Origin: DAOUAE01 sp034433795
GTDB lineage: Bacteria; Chloroflexota; UBA6077; FW602-bin22; DAOUAE01
Direction: 5' to 3'
Assembly (NCBI GenBank): GCA_034433795.1
Contig: DAOUAE010000081.1
Coordinates: 1-34,529 of the forward strand
DNA: 34,529 nt
The notes under the pieces were generated by a model. It worked only from the letters and a program-made list of their open reading frames with translations, was not told where the DNA came from and did no database searches. The position numbers and the translations under genes were made by a program. Of the stretch, positions 23,770 through 32,098 are shown piece after piece (position 1 is the first letter of the stretch; every line of letters begins with the position of its first letter).

Positions 23770-25149
23770 TCAGCCTTTGAAGAGGGGGTCGGCTTTCTTC
23801 TTGATCTCCTGGGCCACCGCGCTGGCCGGAGCCTTATTGCCCCAGAGGGCGTCGAGTTCGCGGGTGATCACCTGCTGGAGGATCTCAGTCCAGCGGGCGT
23901 GGACCGGGTCGCGCACCACGTACTCCTGGGCCTGGGCGAACCCGCGGGCGTTGCGCGGCGGTTTGGTCGGGTCGAGGAACTCCGGCGAATTCACCACCGA
24001 ACGCCGGGAGGGCGTGGTCCCACCGATCTTGACCTCGTCCAGCTGAGCCTCGCGACTGCTGATGAACTTCAAGAACTCCCAGGCGGCGTCTGGCTGTTTG
24101 GTCGGCCCGGCAATGGCCCAGCCGGTTCCCCCGCCGCCGACCCCGCGGCGTGACGCCTTGCCCAGGGGGAACGGCGCCACATCCCATTCGAAGGCCTTGA
24201 TCTGGCGGAAGAATTGCACGGCGCTGGGGTTGTCGATGACCATGGCCAGACGGCCGGTGTTGAAGAGTTCTCGCGCCGGAGCATCGGTCTCCAGCTCCGG
24301 CGAAGGCGCCACTTTGTGCTTGTAGATGAGGTCCTGGAGAAACTGCAGGGCCTCGACGGCCGGCGGCTCGTGCAGGGCGATCTCGGTAGCCAGCCCGTCG
24401 GCGTCGGTCTTGACCACCGCTCCGCCGTTTGAGTAGACCCAGGAGGCCCAGGGACGCCAGGCCCGGTTGACAGCGCAGCCCCACTGAGTCACCCGTCCCC
24501 CCTCGCTCTTGGTCAGGGCCCGGGCGATCTCGAGGAAGCGCTCAAAGGTGAACGTGGTATCGGTCCAGTCGGTCGGGAGACGCCCGATGCCCGCCTTCTC
24601 TAGAAGAGTGACGTTGTAGAAAATGTTCTGGTTGCCGTAGTCGCGGGGGAGCGCATATAGGGTTCCCTTCCAGCGGTAGAGGTCGATGGCCTGGGGGAGA
24701 AAGTCCGAGAGATCGTAGTTATCGCGCTTGAGAAAGTCGTCGAGACGGTAGAGGAGGCGTTTGTCCACCGCCGCCACAATCGGAATAAGCTCCTGGAGAT
24801 AGCGAAAAACGTCGGGGGGAACTCCACCGGCAAACATCGTGAGGAGTTTATCGTTGTAGTTCTGAACGACCGGCTGGTGCTCGACCTGGATACCAGTCTG
24901 CTCACTGAAGCGCTTAGCCCACTGGTCGCGCAGTTTGATGTGTTCTCCCCCGATATCGCTCATAAAGACGATCTTGGCTCCCGCCTGAGCGCCGGGCTTG
25001 GCTGTGGCTGGGGTGGGTGTCGCACCGGGCTGGGCCGGTGCTGGCGTCGGGGTTGGCCCGGTGGTCGGCGTCGGGGCCGGGGCCCCGCAGGCCGTGAGCA
25101 GAATACCGCCCCCAGCCAGAAGTCCTTTAAGGAACTGCCGTCGTCTCAT
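23770..25149 (-). CDS. Sugar-binding lipoprotein 1 of the ABC transporter
   Basis: The 459-residue protein begins MRRRQFLKGLLAGGGILLTACGA: a twin-arginine motif RRRQFLKG followed by a lipobox LTAC, so it is exported folded by Tat and lipid-anchored. A long Thr/Pro/Ala linker (about residues 25-65) follows, as is common in Chloroflexota lipoproteins. The mature part is an extracellular solute-binding protein family 1 domain (IVFMSDIGGEHIKLRDQWAK to VAQEIKKKADPLFKG). Start at ATG 25149 has GGAGAGGAGGG upstream; the frame extends 7 codons further. It is next to the permeases and is probably the ancestral partner. The part HEPPAVEALQFLQDLIYKHK is nearly identical with binding protein 2, even at DNA level. 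Confidence 0.93.
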   Translation of the reverse strand: MRRRQFLKGLLAGGGILLTACGAPAPTPTTGPTPTPAPAQPGATPTPATAKPGAQAGAKIVFMSDIGGEHIKLRDQWAKRFSEQTGIQVEHQPVVQNYNDKLLTMFAGGVPPDVFRYLQELIPIVAAVDKRLLYRLDDFLKRDNYDLSDFLPQAIDLYRWKGTLYALPRDYGNQNIFYNVTLLEKAGIGRLPTDWTDTTFTFERFLEIARALTKSEGGRVTQWGCAVNRAWRPWASWVYSNGGAVVKTDADGLATEIALHEPPAVEALQFLQDLIYKHKVAPSPELETDAPARELFNTGRLAMVIDNPSAVQFFRQIKAFEWDVAPFPLGKASRRGVGGGGTGWAIAGPTKQPDAAWEFLKFISSREAQLDEVKIGGTTPSRRSVVNSPEFLDPTKPPRNARGFAQAQEYVVRDPVHARWTEILQQVITRELDALWGNKAPASAVAQEIKKKADPLFKG

Positions 25150-25169
25150 CGTGCCCTCCTCTCCACGCA

Positions 25170-26486
25170 TTACGCTTTCAACAGCGGGTCAACGGCCTGC
25201 TTAATGGCCGTGGCCACCTCTCGCGCGGGGCGGCGCCCTGTCCAGAGGTAGTCCAGTTCGCGGTTAATAGCGGTGTTCACCTCGTCCCAGCGCAGGAGTT
25301 GCGGGTCCGTCCGCATCAGCGCCAGATTGTCGGCGTAGACGCGCATATTGACTGGCGTGCCGTCGGCCAGGCGGAAATCGAGGAAGGCTGGGGAATAGGT
25401 GATCGAGAGACGGGGCGTCGTGGTCGTGCCCGCCTCCTGCTCCCGCAGCATGAACTCCTTACTGGTCAGCCATTTGAAGAGCCGCCAGCCGGCCTCGGGC
25501 TGCTGGCTCCGGGCCGAGAGTACCCACCCAGCCCCGCCGCCTCCTGGCACCCGGCCGGCCTTGCCCTTCGGCAGAACGGCGCAATCCCAGCGGAACCTGG
25601 CCTCACGGCGTCGGGTGGCAAAGGTGAACGGCTCGGTGAAGTCCAGCGCGATGCGGCTGGTGGCGAAGAGGCTGAGGGCATTCTGCTCCTGTAAGACGTC
25701 AGGACGCGGGGCCACCTGATACTTATGGATAAGATCCTGGAGAAACTGCAGGGCCTCGACCGCCGGTGGCTCGTGGAGACGGACCTCCGTCCCATCGGCG
25801 CTGAACGCCTCGCCACCATTTGACCAGACGAACGAGAGCCAGAGCCTGAGGTTCCCAGGCTGGACCAGGAATCCGAACTGAGGTGGACGCCCCTCCCGGG
25901 CCGGCTGGGTCAGACGCCGGGCGGTCTCGACGAACTCCTGCCAGTCCCAGCCGGGGTGCTGCCAGTCTTGAGGGGGCGTGGTGACGCCGGCCCGGCGGAA
26001 GAGGTCGTCGTTGAACACCAGGCCCGACCGCCCGAGTCCACGGGGCAGGCCGTAGAGGCCACCCCTGACCCGGTACTGGGCGACGCCGGCGGGGATGAAG
26101 TCCTCGATATCGAACGCGTCTCGTTTGATATAGGCGCTGAGATCGGCGGAGACGCCGCGCACCGCGTAGGCCGTCGCGTAGGCGGCCCCGATGATGAAGA
26201 CATCAGGGCCAACGCCTCCGGCCAGCATCGTCTGCAGTTTCTCGTAGTAGTTGGTTGGAACGTGGAGAAATTCGGTCTTCACATCTGGATTGCGTTCCTC
26301 GAAGGTCTTCAACCCCTCCGTGGTCACCTTCTGCTCATCCGGATTGCCCCAGCGCATCAGGACCACTTTCACAGGCTCCCCGCGGGAGGCAACGCGCGGC
26401 AGAGCCTGACAGCCGCCGGTCAGCGCCCCCAGGCCGAGGGCGGTCCACACGAGGTTGCGCAGGAGAGAACGACGGGTATAGCGCAT
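25170..26486 (-). CDS. Sugar-binding lipoprotein 2 (paralogue)
   Basis: The 438-residue protein starts MRYTRRSLLRNLVWTALGLG with a Tat-like RR motif and lipobox LTGGC at about residue 26. Mature domain of family 1 solute-binding proteins, with VKVVLMRWGNPDEQK, FLHVPTNYYEKLQTMLAGGV, HEPPAVEALQFLQDLIHKYQ, GGGGAGWVLSARSQQPEAGW and the ending WTGRRPAREVATAIKQAVDP. It has no Thr/Pro linker, unlike protein 1. The DNA of the HEPPAVEALQFLQDLI segment is nearly the same in proteins 1 and 2, suggesting recent duplication or gene conversion. It lies 20 bp before binding protein 1, and starts 38 bp after protein 3. Ligand-pocket residues differ, so it may bind a different member of the same glycan class. 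Confidence 0.92.
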   Translation of the reverse strand: MRYTRRSLLRNLVWTALGLGALTGGCQALPRVASRGEPVKVVLMRWGNPDEQKVTTEGLKTFEERNPDVKTEFLHVPTNYYEKLQTMLAGGVGPDVFIIGAAYATAYAVRGVSADLSAYIKRDAFDIEDFIPAGVAQYRVRGGLYGLPRGLGRSGLVFNDDLFRRAGVTTPPQDWQHPGWDWQEFVETARRLTQPAREGRPPQFGFLVQPGNLRLWLSFVWSNGGEAFSADGTEVRLHEPPAVEALQFLQDLIHKYQVAPRPDVLQEQNALSLFATSRIALDFTEPFTFATRRREARFRWDCAVLPKGKAGRVPGGGGAGWVLSARSQQPEAGWRLFKWLTSKEFMLREQEAGTTTTPRLSITYSPAFLDFRLADGTPVNMRVYADNLALMRTDPQLLRWDEVNTAINRELDYLWTGRRPAREVATAIKQAVDPLLKA

Positions 26487-26523
26487 GGCCGCCTGTCCTC
26501 CTTCCCCACGGGGCTACCCGGTC

Positions 26524-27846
26524 TCACGCAGGAGCGGGTCGACCTGCTGCTTGATCGCCGCGGGCCACCTCCTTCCCAGTGGCCTTACCGGCCCAGAGAC
26601 GGTCGAGCTCGCGATTCATCGCCTGCTCGACCTCGTTCCAGCGGACGATCTGGGGATCTAGCCGCAAATAGTCGATGCCCCGCACGAAGAGCTCAACGTG
26701 CTCCGGCGGGCGTTTGAGGAAGGCGGGGGAGCGAAGGACCGAGAGCCGGGAGCCGATGGAGCTGCCGATCTCGACCGAGTGCAGCTGCATCTCAGCGCTG
26801 ACCACGTGTTTGAGAAGTTCCCAGGTGGCCTCCGGCACCTTCGTCTGAGCGGAGATCGCCCAGCCTGCTCCCCCACCCGTGCAGACGTAGCGGCGGTCGG
26901 TCTTGCCGGGGCCGACCGGATGCATCACCACATCCCACTGGAAGCGGTCGCGGATGGCCTTCCGGTGCTCGCCCAGGAGCGCCGGAATCGATTCATACAT
27001 GGCCACGCGCTGGTTGTAAAAGAGACCGTTGTAGCCCTGGTCCTGCACCAGTTCGGGCTCGGGCATCACCCGATGCTTATGGATAAGGTCCTGGAGGAAT
27101 TGGAGCGCGGTCACGGTTTCGTCCTGGGTGGCCACGCACTCGGTGAGGTCGCGGTTGAAGAGCTCACCGCCGTTGGCGAAGATCCAGACGACCCATTGAC
27201 GGTAGCCTCGCCCGGTGTTGAAACCGTAGGTGCTGGCCCGGCCACCGGCCTCGCGCACCGTCAGACGACGGGCTGCCTCCAGAAAAGCCTCCCAGGTCCA
27301 GTCCGGCCTCTCCCAGTCCGACCGGGGGCGCGGAACGTTCTGGCGTGCGAAGAGGTCGACATTGTAGAAGAGCTGGCGGGTGGGAAAGTCGCGGGGCAGG
27401 CCCCAGAGTTTGCCCCGAAACCGATACTGGGCTACCGCCTTCTCAGGGAAGTCGGTGAGGTCGTAGCGATCCCGGCTCACCAGATCGTCAAGTGGCCGGA
27501 TCTGCCCTTTGGTCACAAACACCGCCACGTTGCGGGGTTCCCAGATAAACAGATCGGGGGCCTGGCCGGCAGCCATAAGCGTCTGCATTTTGTCCCAGTA
27601 GTTCTGGGGAGTGTGCAGGGTCTCCACCCGGATCGTGGGATGGCGCTCCATAAAGACCTGGGCCTTGTACTGGTAGCCCTGGGCGTTGGTCTGGTTGCCC
27701 CAGAACATCCAGCGGACGACGGTCGGCCTGGGCGTGGGACTCGGCCCGGGCTGCAGGGCCAGAGGACCGCAGCCTGTCAGCCAGAAGGTCCCGAGGGCGC
27801 CAAGGCGCAGGAGGGTGCGACGGGAGAGGGGCCGATTGGTTATCAT
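26524..27846 (-). CDS. Sugar-binding lipoprotein 3 (paralogue), C-terminus frameshifted
   Basis: The 440-residue protein begins MITNRPLSRRTLLRLGALGT with SRR Tat-like motif and lipobox LTGC. Its mature domain matches the other three (HTPQNYWDKMQTLMAAGQAP, ALQFLQDLIHKHRV, GGGAGWAISAQTK). At the end the paralogues read AREVA-AIKQA-DPLL, but here the frame gives GKEVARGDQAAGRPAPA. Removing one G from the GGG run at 26562-26564 gives GKEVAAAIKQQVDPLLRETG and a stop at 26514-26516, which restores the family ending. So a one-base insertion (real or sequencing error) changes the last 12 residues. Protein function is probably little affected. The start overlaps the stop of the phosphodiesterase gene (ATGA). 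Confidence 0.9.
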   Translation of the reverse strand: MITNRPLSRRTLLRLGALGTFWLTGCGPLALQPGPSPTPRPTVVRWMFWGNQTNAQGYQYKAQVFMERHPTIRVETLHTPQNYWDKMQTLMAAGQAPDLFIWEPRNVAVFVTKGQIRPLDDLVSRDRYDLTDFPEKAVAQYRFRGKLWGLPRDFPTRQLFYNVDLFARQNVPRPRSDWERPDWTWEAFLEAARRLTVREAGGRASTYGFNTGRGYRQWVVWIFANGGELFNRDLTECVATQDETVTALQFLQDLIHKHRVMPEPELVQDQGYNGLFYNQRVAMYESIPALLGEHRKAIRDRFQWDVVMHPVGPGKTDRRYVCTGGGAGWAISAQTKVPEATWELLKHVVSAEMQLHSVEIGSSIGSRLSVLRSPAFLKRPPEHVELFVRGIDYLRLDPQIVRWNEVEQAMNRELDRLWAGKATGKEVARGDQAAGRPAPA

Positions 27847-29798
27847 GGGTGTTCCTCCGCCAGGAGGTCCCAGAGCACCGTCCCCTGGGCGTGCCGTGGC
27901 GGGCGCACGCCCAGCAGGGCGCAGAGCGTGGGCACGATGTCGATAGTCCGCGGCCAGCCCAGGCGCTGGTAGTCGCGCTCGTAGCCCGCTTTTACCCCCG
28001 GGCCGCGGATCAGGAAGGTGCCAGCGTTGCTGGACAGGGCGCTGGTGGCGGTCGGGGGCTGGGGTCCGTGGTTGGCGCTGGGCGGGGCCGGCGAGACCGA
28101 GCTCTCGCCCTGGACAGGCACCCAGGCGAAGCCCTGGTTGTAGAGGAAAACGACATCACCGGTCCGCGGTCCCCAGAACCCCAACAGAGCCGCGTCGCGC
28201 CTGGTCAGCGCCAGGGCGACCACGCGTTTTCCGGTGGCGGGTTCACGCCAGGTGAGCAGGGCGTCGATGATAGCCTCCTGGACCTTGGAATAATCGGCCG
28301 GCTCGACCAGACCGAAGGGATCGCGCCCTTTCAGGTTCACGCAGACCATCAGTCCCCCCAAAGGGTAGGCCAGCGAACGGGTATAGTCGATCTGGCCGCG
28401 CTGGCGGTCGGCGAAGACCAGAAGGTTGCATTCCGCAAGCCGTCGGGCGAGGTCGCAGGCGTAGGTGTTCGGGACATTGCCGTGGTCCGAGACCAGGGCG
28501 ATATAGGTCTGGTCGCCGGCGAGCTCCCAGAACGCGCCGAGCATCGCATCGGCGATCTGATACGAGCGCCGGAGGGCTTCCATCGCCAGTGGAGCCCGCG
28601 CCGGGTCGAAGTGGGGCGAGGAGGGGTCGGCCAGGGCCAGATAAGCGTGCTGGGCGGTGTCCGGCCAGTGCCAGTGAGAGAAGTACAGATCCCAGCCGCC
28701 GTGCTCGAGGAGATAGGCGGCGGCGCGAGCATGCCAGAGCGCCTGGTCGCTGAGTTCCTCGAAGATCGCCGCCAGTTCCTGTGGCTCCTCGGAGGGGGGC
28801 AGGGCCGGGTGCTCGAAATAGGGGCCAAGAGCGTTCACCAGCGGCTCCGCCAGGTCGGCCGGCCAGGTGAACCCTCGGGTGGGATAGACCTCTGAGCGCA
28901 AAAGACGCAGGTGGGAGCCGTCAGGCGAGAGGTCCAGGAGCCGGAAACGGCAGGCCACGGGCAGTGGGCCCTCCGGCCGTGGCCAGTGAAAGAAGACCCA
29001 GGGGCTCCAGCGATCGGGTTGGTCCAGGACGACCAGCGGCCTCGCCGCATCAGGTTGGGCGGTGACCAGTACGGCAGGGCCATGGCCGGCTGACGCGGGA
29101 ACAACCAGGAGGTAGAGGGTCGCGGGAGGGGTCACGGGATCGCTCGTTTTGGCGGCTTCGGGGATGTGCTCGAGCGCTGCTCCATCCTCCACCGCCCCGA
29201 CGTGGGTGGCGGCTCGGCCACCGGAGCGTCGTGCCGCCTCCTGAGCTAGATCGAGGCGACCGGCGCGGACGTGGCCGGTGGGGAGGTGACGCCATCCCGC
29301 TGGCTCGTGCAGCGTCAGCGGACGCTCATGCGGACGCTGCGGGGGCGTTGTCGTATAAAGGGCTCCAGGGAGCACAGCCAGGGAGACCAGGCCATCCGGC
29401 AGGGGGGCGATGACGAAGCCTGAACGCAGACGCGGCGGCCAGGCCCCGGGAAAAGCGATAATCAGGCTGCGGAGGCCAGCGCGCTCTGCGGCCTCCCAGA
29501 TCGATTCAGCAGTGATGGCCTCGGAGAAGAACGTCGAGCGAGGCTGACGGTTGGGCGGGTCACCAGGGGCGAGATCGTGCCAGTTGATCGCCCCGTGGGT
29601 GCCTGGCCAGGCGCCGGTGGCCAGGCAGGCCCAGTTGTTAGGGGTGTAGGCGGGGATGCAGGGCAGGACCTCGGCGCAGGCCCCTTGTTGGAACAGACGG
29701 GCGATGTGTGGCAGAGACCCCTCGTCGGCGAACCGCCGCAGAAGGCGGAGAGGGACGGCGTCCAGGCCGATGACGATCGCACGGGGTGCCGACGGCAT
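27843..29798 (-). CDS. Type I phosphodiesterase / nucleotide pyrophosphatase-like protein
   Basis: The 651-residue protein belongs to the alkaline phosphatase superfamily. AIVIGLDAVPLRLLRRFADE (metal ligand Asp13), PAYTPNNWACLATGAWPGTH (nucleophile Thr52) and FSHWHWPDTAQHAYLAL and LVSDHGNVPN (metal ligands Asp/His) fit the nucleotide pyrophosphatase/phosphodiesterase and phosphoglycerate-mutase-like branch. The middle (about 190-340) is an insertion with little similarity to anything I recognise. No signal peptide. It lies between binding proteins 4 and 3. The start ATG 29798 comes 10 bp after the stop of binding protein 4, with GAGGAGAAAC upstream. It may cleave phosphate diester or sulfate ester groups of the imported glycan. 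Confidence 0.88.
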   Translation of the reverse strand: MPSAPRAIVIGLDAVPLRLLRRFADEGSLPHIARLFQQGACAEVLPCIPAYTPNNWACLATGAWPGTHGAINWHDLAPGDPPNRQPRSTFFSEAITAESIWEAAERAGLRSLIIAFPGAWPPRLRSGFVIAPLPDGLVSLAVLPGALYTTTPPQRPHERPLTLHEPAGWRHLPTGHVRAGRLDLAQEAARRSGGRAATHVGAVEDGAALEHIPEAAKTSDPVTPPATLYLLVVPASAGHGPAVLVTAQPDAARPLVVLDQPDRWSPWVFFHWPRPEGPLPVACRFRLLDLSPDGSHLRLLRSEVYPTRGFTWPADLAEPLVNALGPYFEHPALPPSEEPQELAAIFEELSDQALWHARAAAYLLEHGGWDLYFSHWHWPDTAQHAYLALADPSSPHFDPARAPLAMEALRRSYQIADAMLGAFWELAGDQTYIALVSDHGNVPNTYACDLARRLAECNLLVFADRQRGQIDYTRSLAYPLGGLMVCVNLKGRDPFGLVEPADYSKVQEAIIDALLTWREPATGKRVVALALTRRDAALLGFWGPRTGDVVFLYNQGFAWVPVQGESSVSPAPPSANHGPQPPTATSALSSNAGTFLIRGPGVKAGYERDYQRLGWPRTIDIVPTLCALLGVRPPRHAQGTVLWDLLAEEHP

Positions 29799-29807
29799 CG
29801 TTTCTCC

Positions 29808-31136
29808 TCAGCGGCCAGTCGCCAGCAGCGGTTCGATAGCCTGTTTAATCGCCTGGGCCACTTCGCGGGCTGGACGGCGTCCGGTCCAGAGATAGTCTAG
29901 TTCGCGGACCAGCGCCTGGTTGATCTCGGGCCAGTTTACCAGTTGGGGTGGGACGCGCAGGATGTCCTGGGCGTCGATGAAGGTGGCCATGTGTTTGGGC
30001 GGCTTCCCTTGTGTATCGAGGAAAGCCGGTGAGCGGGCTACTGACCGGCGGGTCGGCGTCGTGTTGCCCAGTCGCGATTCGGTCTCCTGAGCCTCTTTAC
30101 TGGTCAGAAACTGGCATAACCTCCAGGCGATCTCTTGATGTTTGCTCTGGGCGGCCACCGCCCAGGCCACTCCCCCGGAGCCCGTGATCGGGCGACCGGT
30201 TGCACCCACGGGCAAAAGCGCCACATCCCACTCGAACTTGCAGAACTTGCGGAAGTCACCGACCTGCCAGGCGCCGCCCATCGTCATTGCTACCTTACCG
30301 CTGTAGAACATCTGGAGGCCGCTCTGTTCCTGCAGAGCCTCAGGAGTAGGCGCCACACGGTGCTTGAAGCGCAGGTCCTGCAGGTACTGTAAGGCGGCCA
30401 CCGCCGGCTCTTCGGTCAGGCGAACGCGGGTCAGAGATTCGTCGAAGAGGTCGCCGCCATTGGTATAAACAAACGAAATCCAGTAGGGAAAATCAGTCTG
30501 GATGTCTACACCGTATTGAACTATTCTCTTTTGGTTATCTGTAAGTGTTAGATTTTGTGCTGTCTGAAGAAAACGATCAAAGGGCCAGTATGGCCCTTTG
30601 ATATCCGAGGAGGGTGGCTCGAGACCGGAACGAGCAAAGAGTTCGACATTATAGATAATGTGTCGCGAGTCGAGGTCGCGCGGGAGAGCATAGAGAACGT
30701 CTCTGTAGGTATAGTTGCGCAAAGCGAGAGGATGAAAATCCGAGAGGTCGAAGTTGTCTCGCTTTACCAGCGGTGTCAGGGCCAGAAGTACTCCCTTTGC
30801 GGCGTAGCTGGTGAAGAAGTAGGAGTTCATAAAGAACACATCCGGTGGAACCCCACCGGCCAGCATCGTTTGCAGTTTATCCCAGTAGTTTGTCGGAACG
30901 TGGACGAACTCGGCGATCACACCAGGGTTGCGCTCGGTGAAAGTCCGGGCGAATCCTTGGCGGATCTCTACGGCGGTGGGGATGCCCCAGGACATGAAGG
31001 TGACTTTTACAGGCTCTGATGACCGCCGGGTCTCTGGAGGGGCCGGCTGGCTGCATCCTCCCACCAGCCCGAGCCCCACCAGCGCAGCCGCCGATTCGAG
31101 AAAACGACGCCGCGAGACCAGAGATGGGGCTGGCAT
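29808..31136 (-). CDS. Sugar-binding lipoprotein 4 (paralogue), first gene of the long operon
   Basis: The 442-residue protein starts MPAPSLVSRRRFLESAAALV with Tat motif SRRRFLE and lipobox VGGC near residue 28. Mature family 1 solute-binding domain: VKVTFMSWGIPTAVEIRQGF, EFVHVPTNYWDKLQTMLAGG, TEEPAVAALQYLQDLRFKHR, GSGGVAWAVAAQSK and WTGRRPAREVAQAIKQAIEP. The start is chosen at ATG 31136 since GGAGGAG precedes it; the open frame to 31229 overlaps the promoter and is rejected. Bases about 30470-30740 are strikingly AT-rich (38-48% G+C by hand in three 60-base lines) in an otherwise very GC-rich operon, and this part contains a perfect 11-bp stem. This could be a transferred or converted segment. 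Confidence 0.92.
   Translation of the reverse strand: MPAPSLVSRRRFLESAAALVGLGLVGGCSQPAPPETRRSSEPVKVTFMSWGIPTAVEIRQGFARTFTERNPGVIAEFVHVPTNYWDKLQTMLAGGVPPDVFFMNSYFFTSYAAKGVLLALTPLVKRDNFDLSDFHPLALRNYTYRDVLYALPRDLDSRHIIYNVELFARSGLEPPSSDIKGPYWPFDRFLQTAQNLTLTDNQKRIVQYGVDIQTDFPYWISFVYTNGGDLFDESLTRVRLTEEPAVAALQYLQDLRFKHRVAPTPEALQEQSGLQMFYSGKVAMTMGGAWQVGDFRKFCKFEWDVALLPVGATGRPITGSGGVAWAVAAQSKHQEIAWRLCQFLTSKEAQETESRLGNTTPTRRSVARSPAFLDTQGKPPKHMATFIDAQDILRVPPQLVNWPEINQALVRELDYLWTGRRPAREVAQAIKQAIEPLLATGR
30576..30602 (-). terminator. Perfect 11-bp stem-loop within the binding protein 4 gene, terminator-like on the - strand
   Basis: The sequence ATCAAAGGGCC - AGTAT - GGCCCTTTGAT is an 11-bp inverted repeat with a 5-nt loop, without mismatches. 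On the - strand (the transcribed direction of the operon) it is followed by CGTTTTCTTC, a moderate T-tract, so it resembles an intrinsic terminator inside the first gene of a 17-kb operon. It encodes the DIKGPYWPFD region of the protein. It could reduce transcription of the downstream genes or protect mRNA. It may also be an accident of the AT-rich segment. Confidence 0.4.
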
Positions 31137-31160
31137 CCTGCTCCTCCTGGACGTCATTAT

Positions 31161-31179
31161 GCGCGATTTTCTTTGATTC
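31161..31179 (-). promoter_or_regulatory. Candidate DeoR-family operator before binding protein 4
   Basis: On the + strand the site reads GCGCGATTTTCTTTGATTC. It matches the site in front of the repressor gene (32062-32080, GTGCGGATTTTTGTGAATC) at 13 of 19 positions. Both lie about 20 bases downstream of the -10 element of the local promoter. A repressor bound here would block the early transcript. The assignment rests on two sites only. Confidence 0.4.
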
Positions 31180-31200
31180 TGTTTTTTCCTGTGCGAGACC

Positions 31201-31229
31201 ACTCTACCATGACCCGGTGCCGCTGTCAA
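31201..31229 (-). promoter_or_regulatory. Sigma70-type promoter of the transporter-sulfatase operon
   Basis: On the - strand TTGACA (31229-31224) is followed after exactly 17 bp by TAGAGT (31206-31201). The predicted start of the transcript is near 31195, about 60 nt upstream of the ATG of binding protein 4. No other convincing promoter is seen further down this operon, where gaps between genes are at most about 40 bp. Confidence 0.6.
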
Positions 31230-31283
31230 GCGGGAGAGCGCAATGGTGTTGGACTGCCGATGGGATATCAGGGGGTTGGGCTT

Positions 31284-32060
31284 TCAGGCCAGGATCACGC
31301 GTAGCCCGGCCTGCTCCAGGGCGGCGATCTGGGCCGGGTCGGCCTCGCGGTCGGTAACCAGCACGTGCACCGCCTGGAGCGGTGCCACCCGATAGAGGGT
31401 GGTCCGGCCCAGTTTGCTGTGGTCGGCCACCAGAATGACCTCGCGCGCCGCCTGGATCATCGCCTGTTTGACCGGCACCAGCTGGTCCTGGGGCACGGTC
31501 ACCCCACCCTCGACCGAGACGCCGCCCGCGCTCAGAATCACCCGGTCGGCGTGCACCTCCCGCAGGGTCTGGAGGGTAATGTGCCCGACCAGCGCCCGGG
31601 CACCGGGGTGCACGACTCCGCCCGTGCTGACCACCGTCAGGCGCGGCGCCTGGCTGAGCAGCTGTAGAGCCGGCAGGGAGTTGGTGATGACGGTCAGCCC
31701 GCTCCGCCCCACCAACTCCTCGGCCACCGCCGCGGTGGTGGTCCCGACATCCAGGAGCACCGCCTCGCCCTCCGCCAGAAGGGCGACGGTCGCCCGGGCG
31801 ATGCGCTGTTTGGCCTCGCGGAAGAGATCCTGCCGGACCGTGTAGTCCGGCCCCAGCGGCAGGTCCGGGAGCATGGCCCCACCGTGGACCCGCTGGACCA
31901 GCCCGCTGGCCTCCAGCGCCTCCAGGTCGCGCCGGATGGTGACCTCGGTCACCCCGAACCGCTGGGCCAGATCGGCCACCCGCACCGTCCCCTGGCTCTG
32001 GAGCAGCAGCACGATCTGCTGACGACGGTAGGACCCGAGAATTTTCTCTGTGCTCTTCAT
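31284..32060 (-). CDS. DeoR/GlpR-family transcriptional repressor
   Basis: The 258-residue protein has an N-terminal helix-turn-helix (residues about 10-60: RRQQIVLLLQSQGTVRVADL, AQRFGVTEVTIRRDLEALE, then GLVQRVHGGA), the DeoR signature, and a C-terminal sugar-phosphate sensor domain of the DeoRC/ISOCOT fold (DVGTTTAAVAEEL, VITNSLPALQLL, LSAGGVSVEGGVT, VADHSKLGR). Such proteins are usually released from DNA by a phosphorylated sugar. The frame opens at TTG 32099, but that codon lies in the -10 element of the predicted promoter, so ATG 32060 is preferred although it has no strong ribosome site. It probably controls itself and the transporter-sulfatase operon that starts 55 bp downstream of its stop, because both promoters have the same motif. 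Confidence 0.93.
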   Translation of the reverse strand: MKSTEKILGSYRRQQIVLLLQSQGTVRVADLAQRFGVTEVTIRRDLEALEASGLVQRVHGGAMLPDLPLGPDYTVRQDLFREAKQRIARATVALLAEGEAVLLDVGTTTAAVAEELVGRSGLTVITNSLPALQLLSQAPRLTVVSTGGVVHPGARALVGHITLQTLREVHADRVILSAGGVSVEGGVTVPQDQLVPVKQAMIQAAREVILVADHSKLGRTTLYRVAPLQAVHVLVTDREADPAQIAALEQAGLRVILA

Positions 32061-32061
32061 C

Positions 32062-32080
32062 GTGCGGATTTTTGTGAATC
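32062..32080 (-). promoter_or_regulatory. Candidate autoregulatory operator of the DeoR repressor
   Basis: The + strand reads GTGCGGATTTTTGTGAATC directly before the repressor ATG and in its leader. It resembles the site at 31161-31179 (13 of 19 identical) and has the same distance to its promoter. This arrangement suggests negative autoregulation. A weaker AAACAAAATCC sequence at about 34323-34333 on the + strand is vaguely similar and is not claimed as a site. Confidence 0.4.
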
Positions 32081-32098
32081 CATGTGTTTGTGTGCTCA

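Noticed and set aside
31137..31229. Longer N-terminus of binding protein 4
   Set aside because: It would overlap the predicted promoter and put about 31 polar residues before the Tat motif; ATG 31136 has GGAGGAG upstream.
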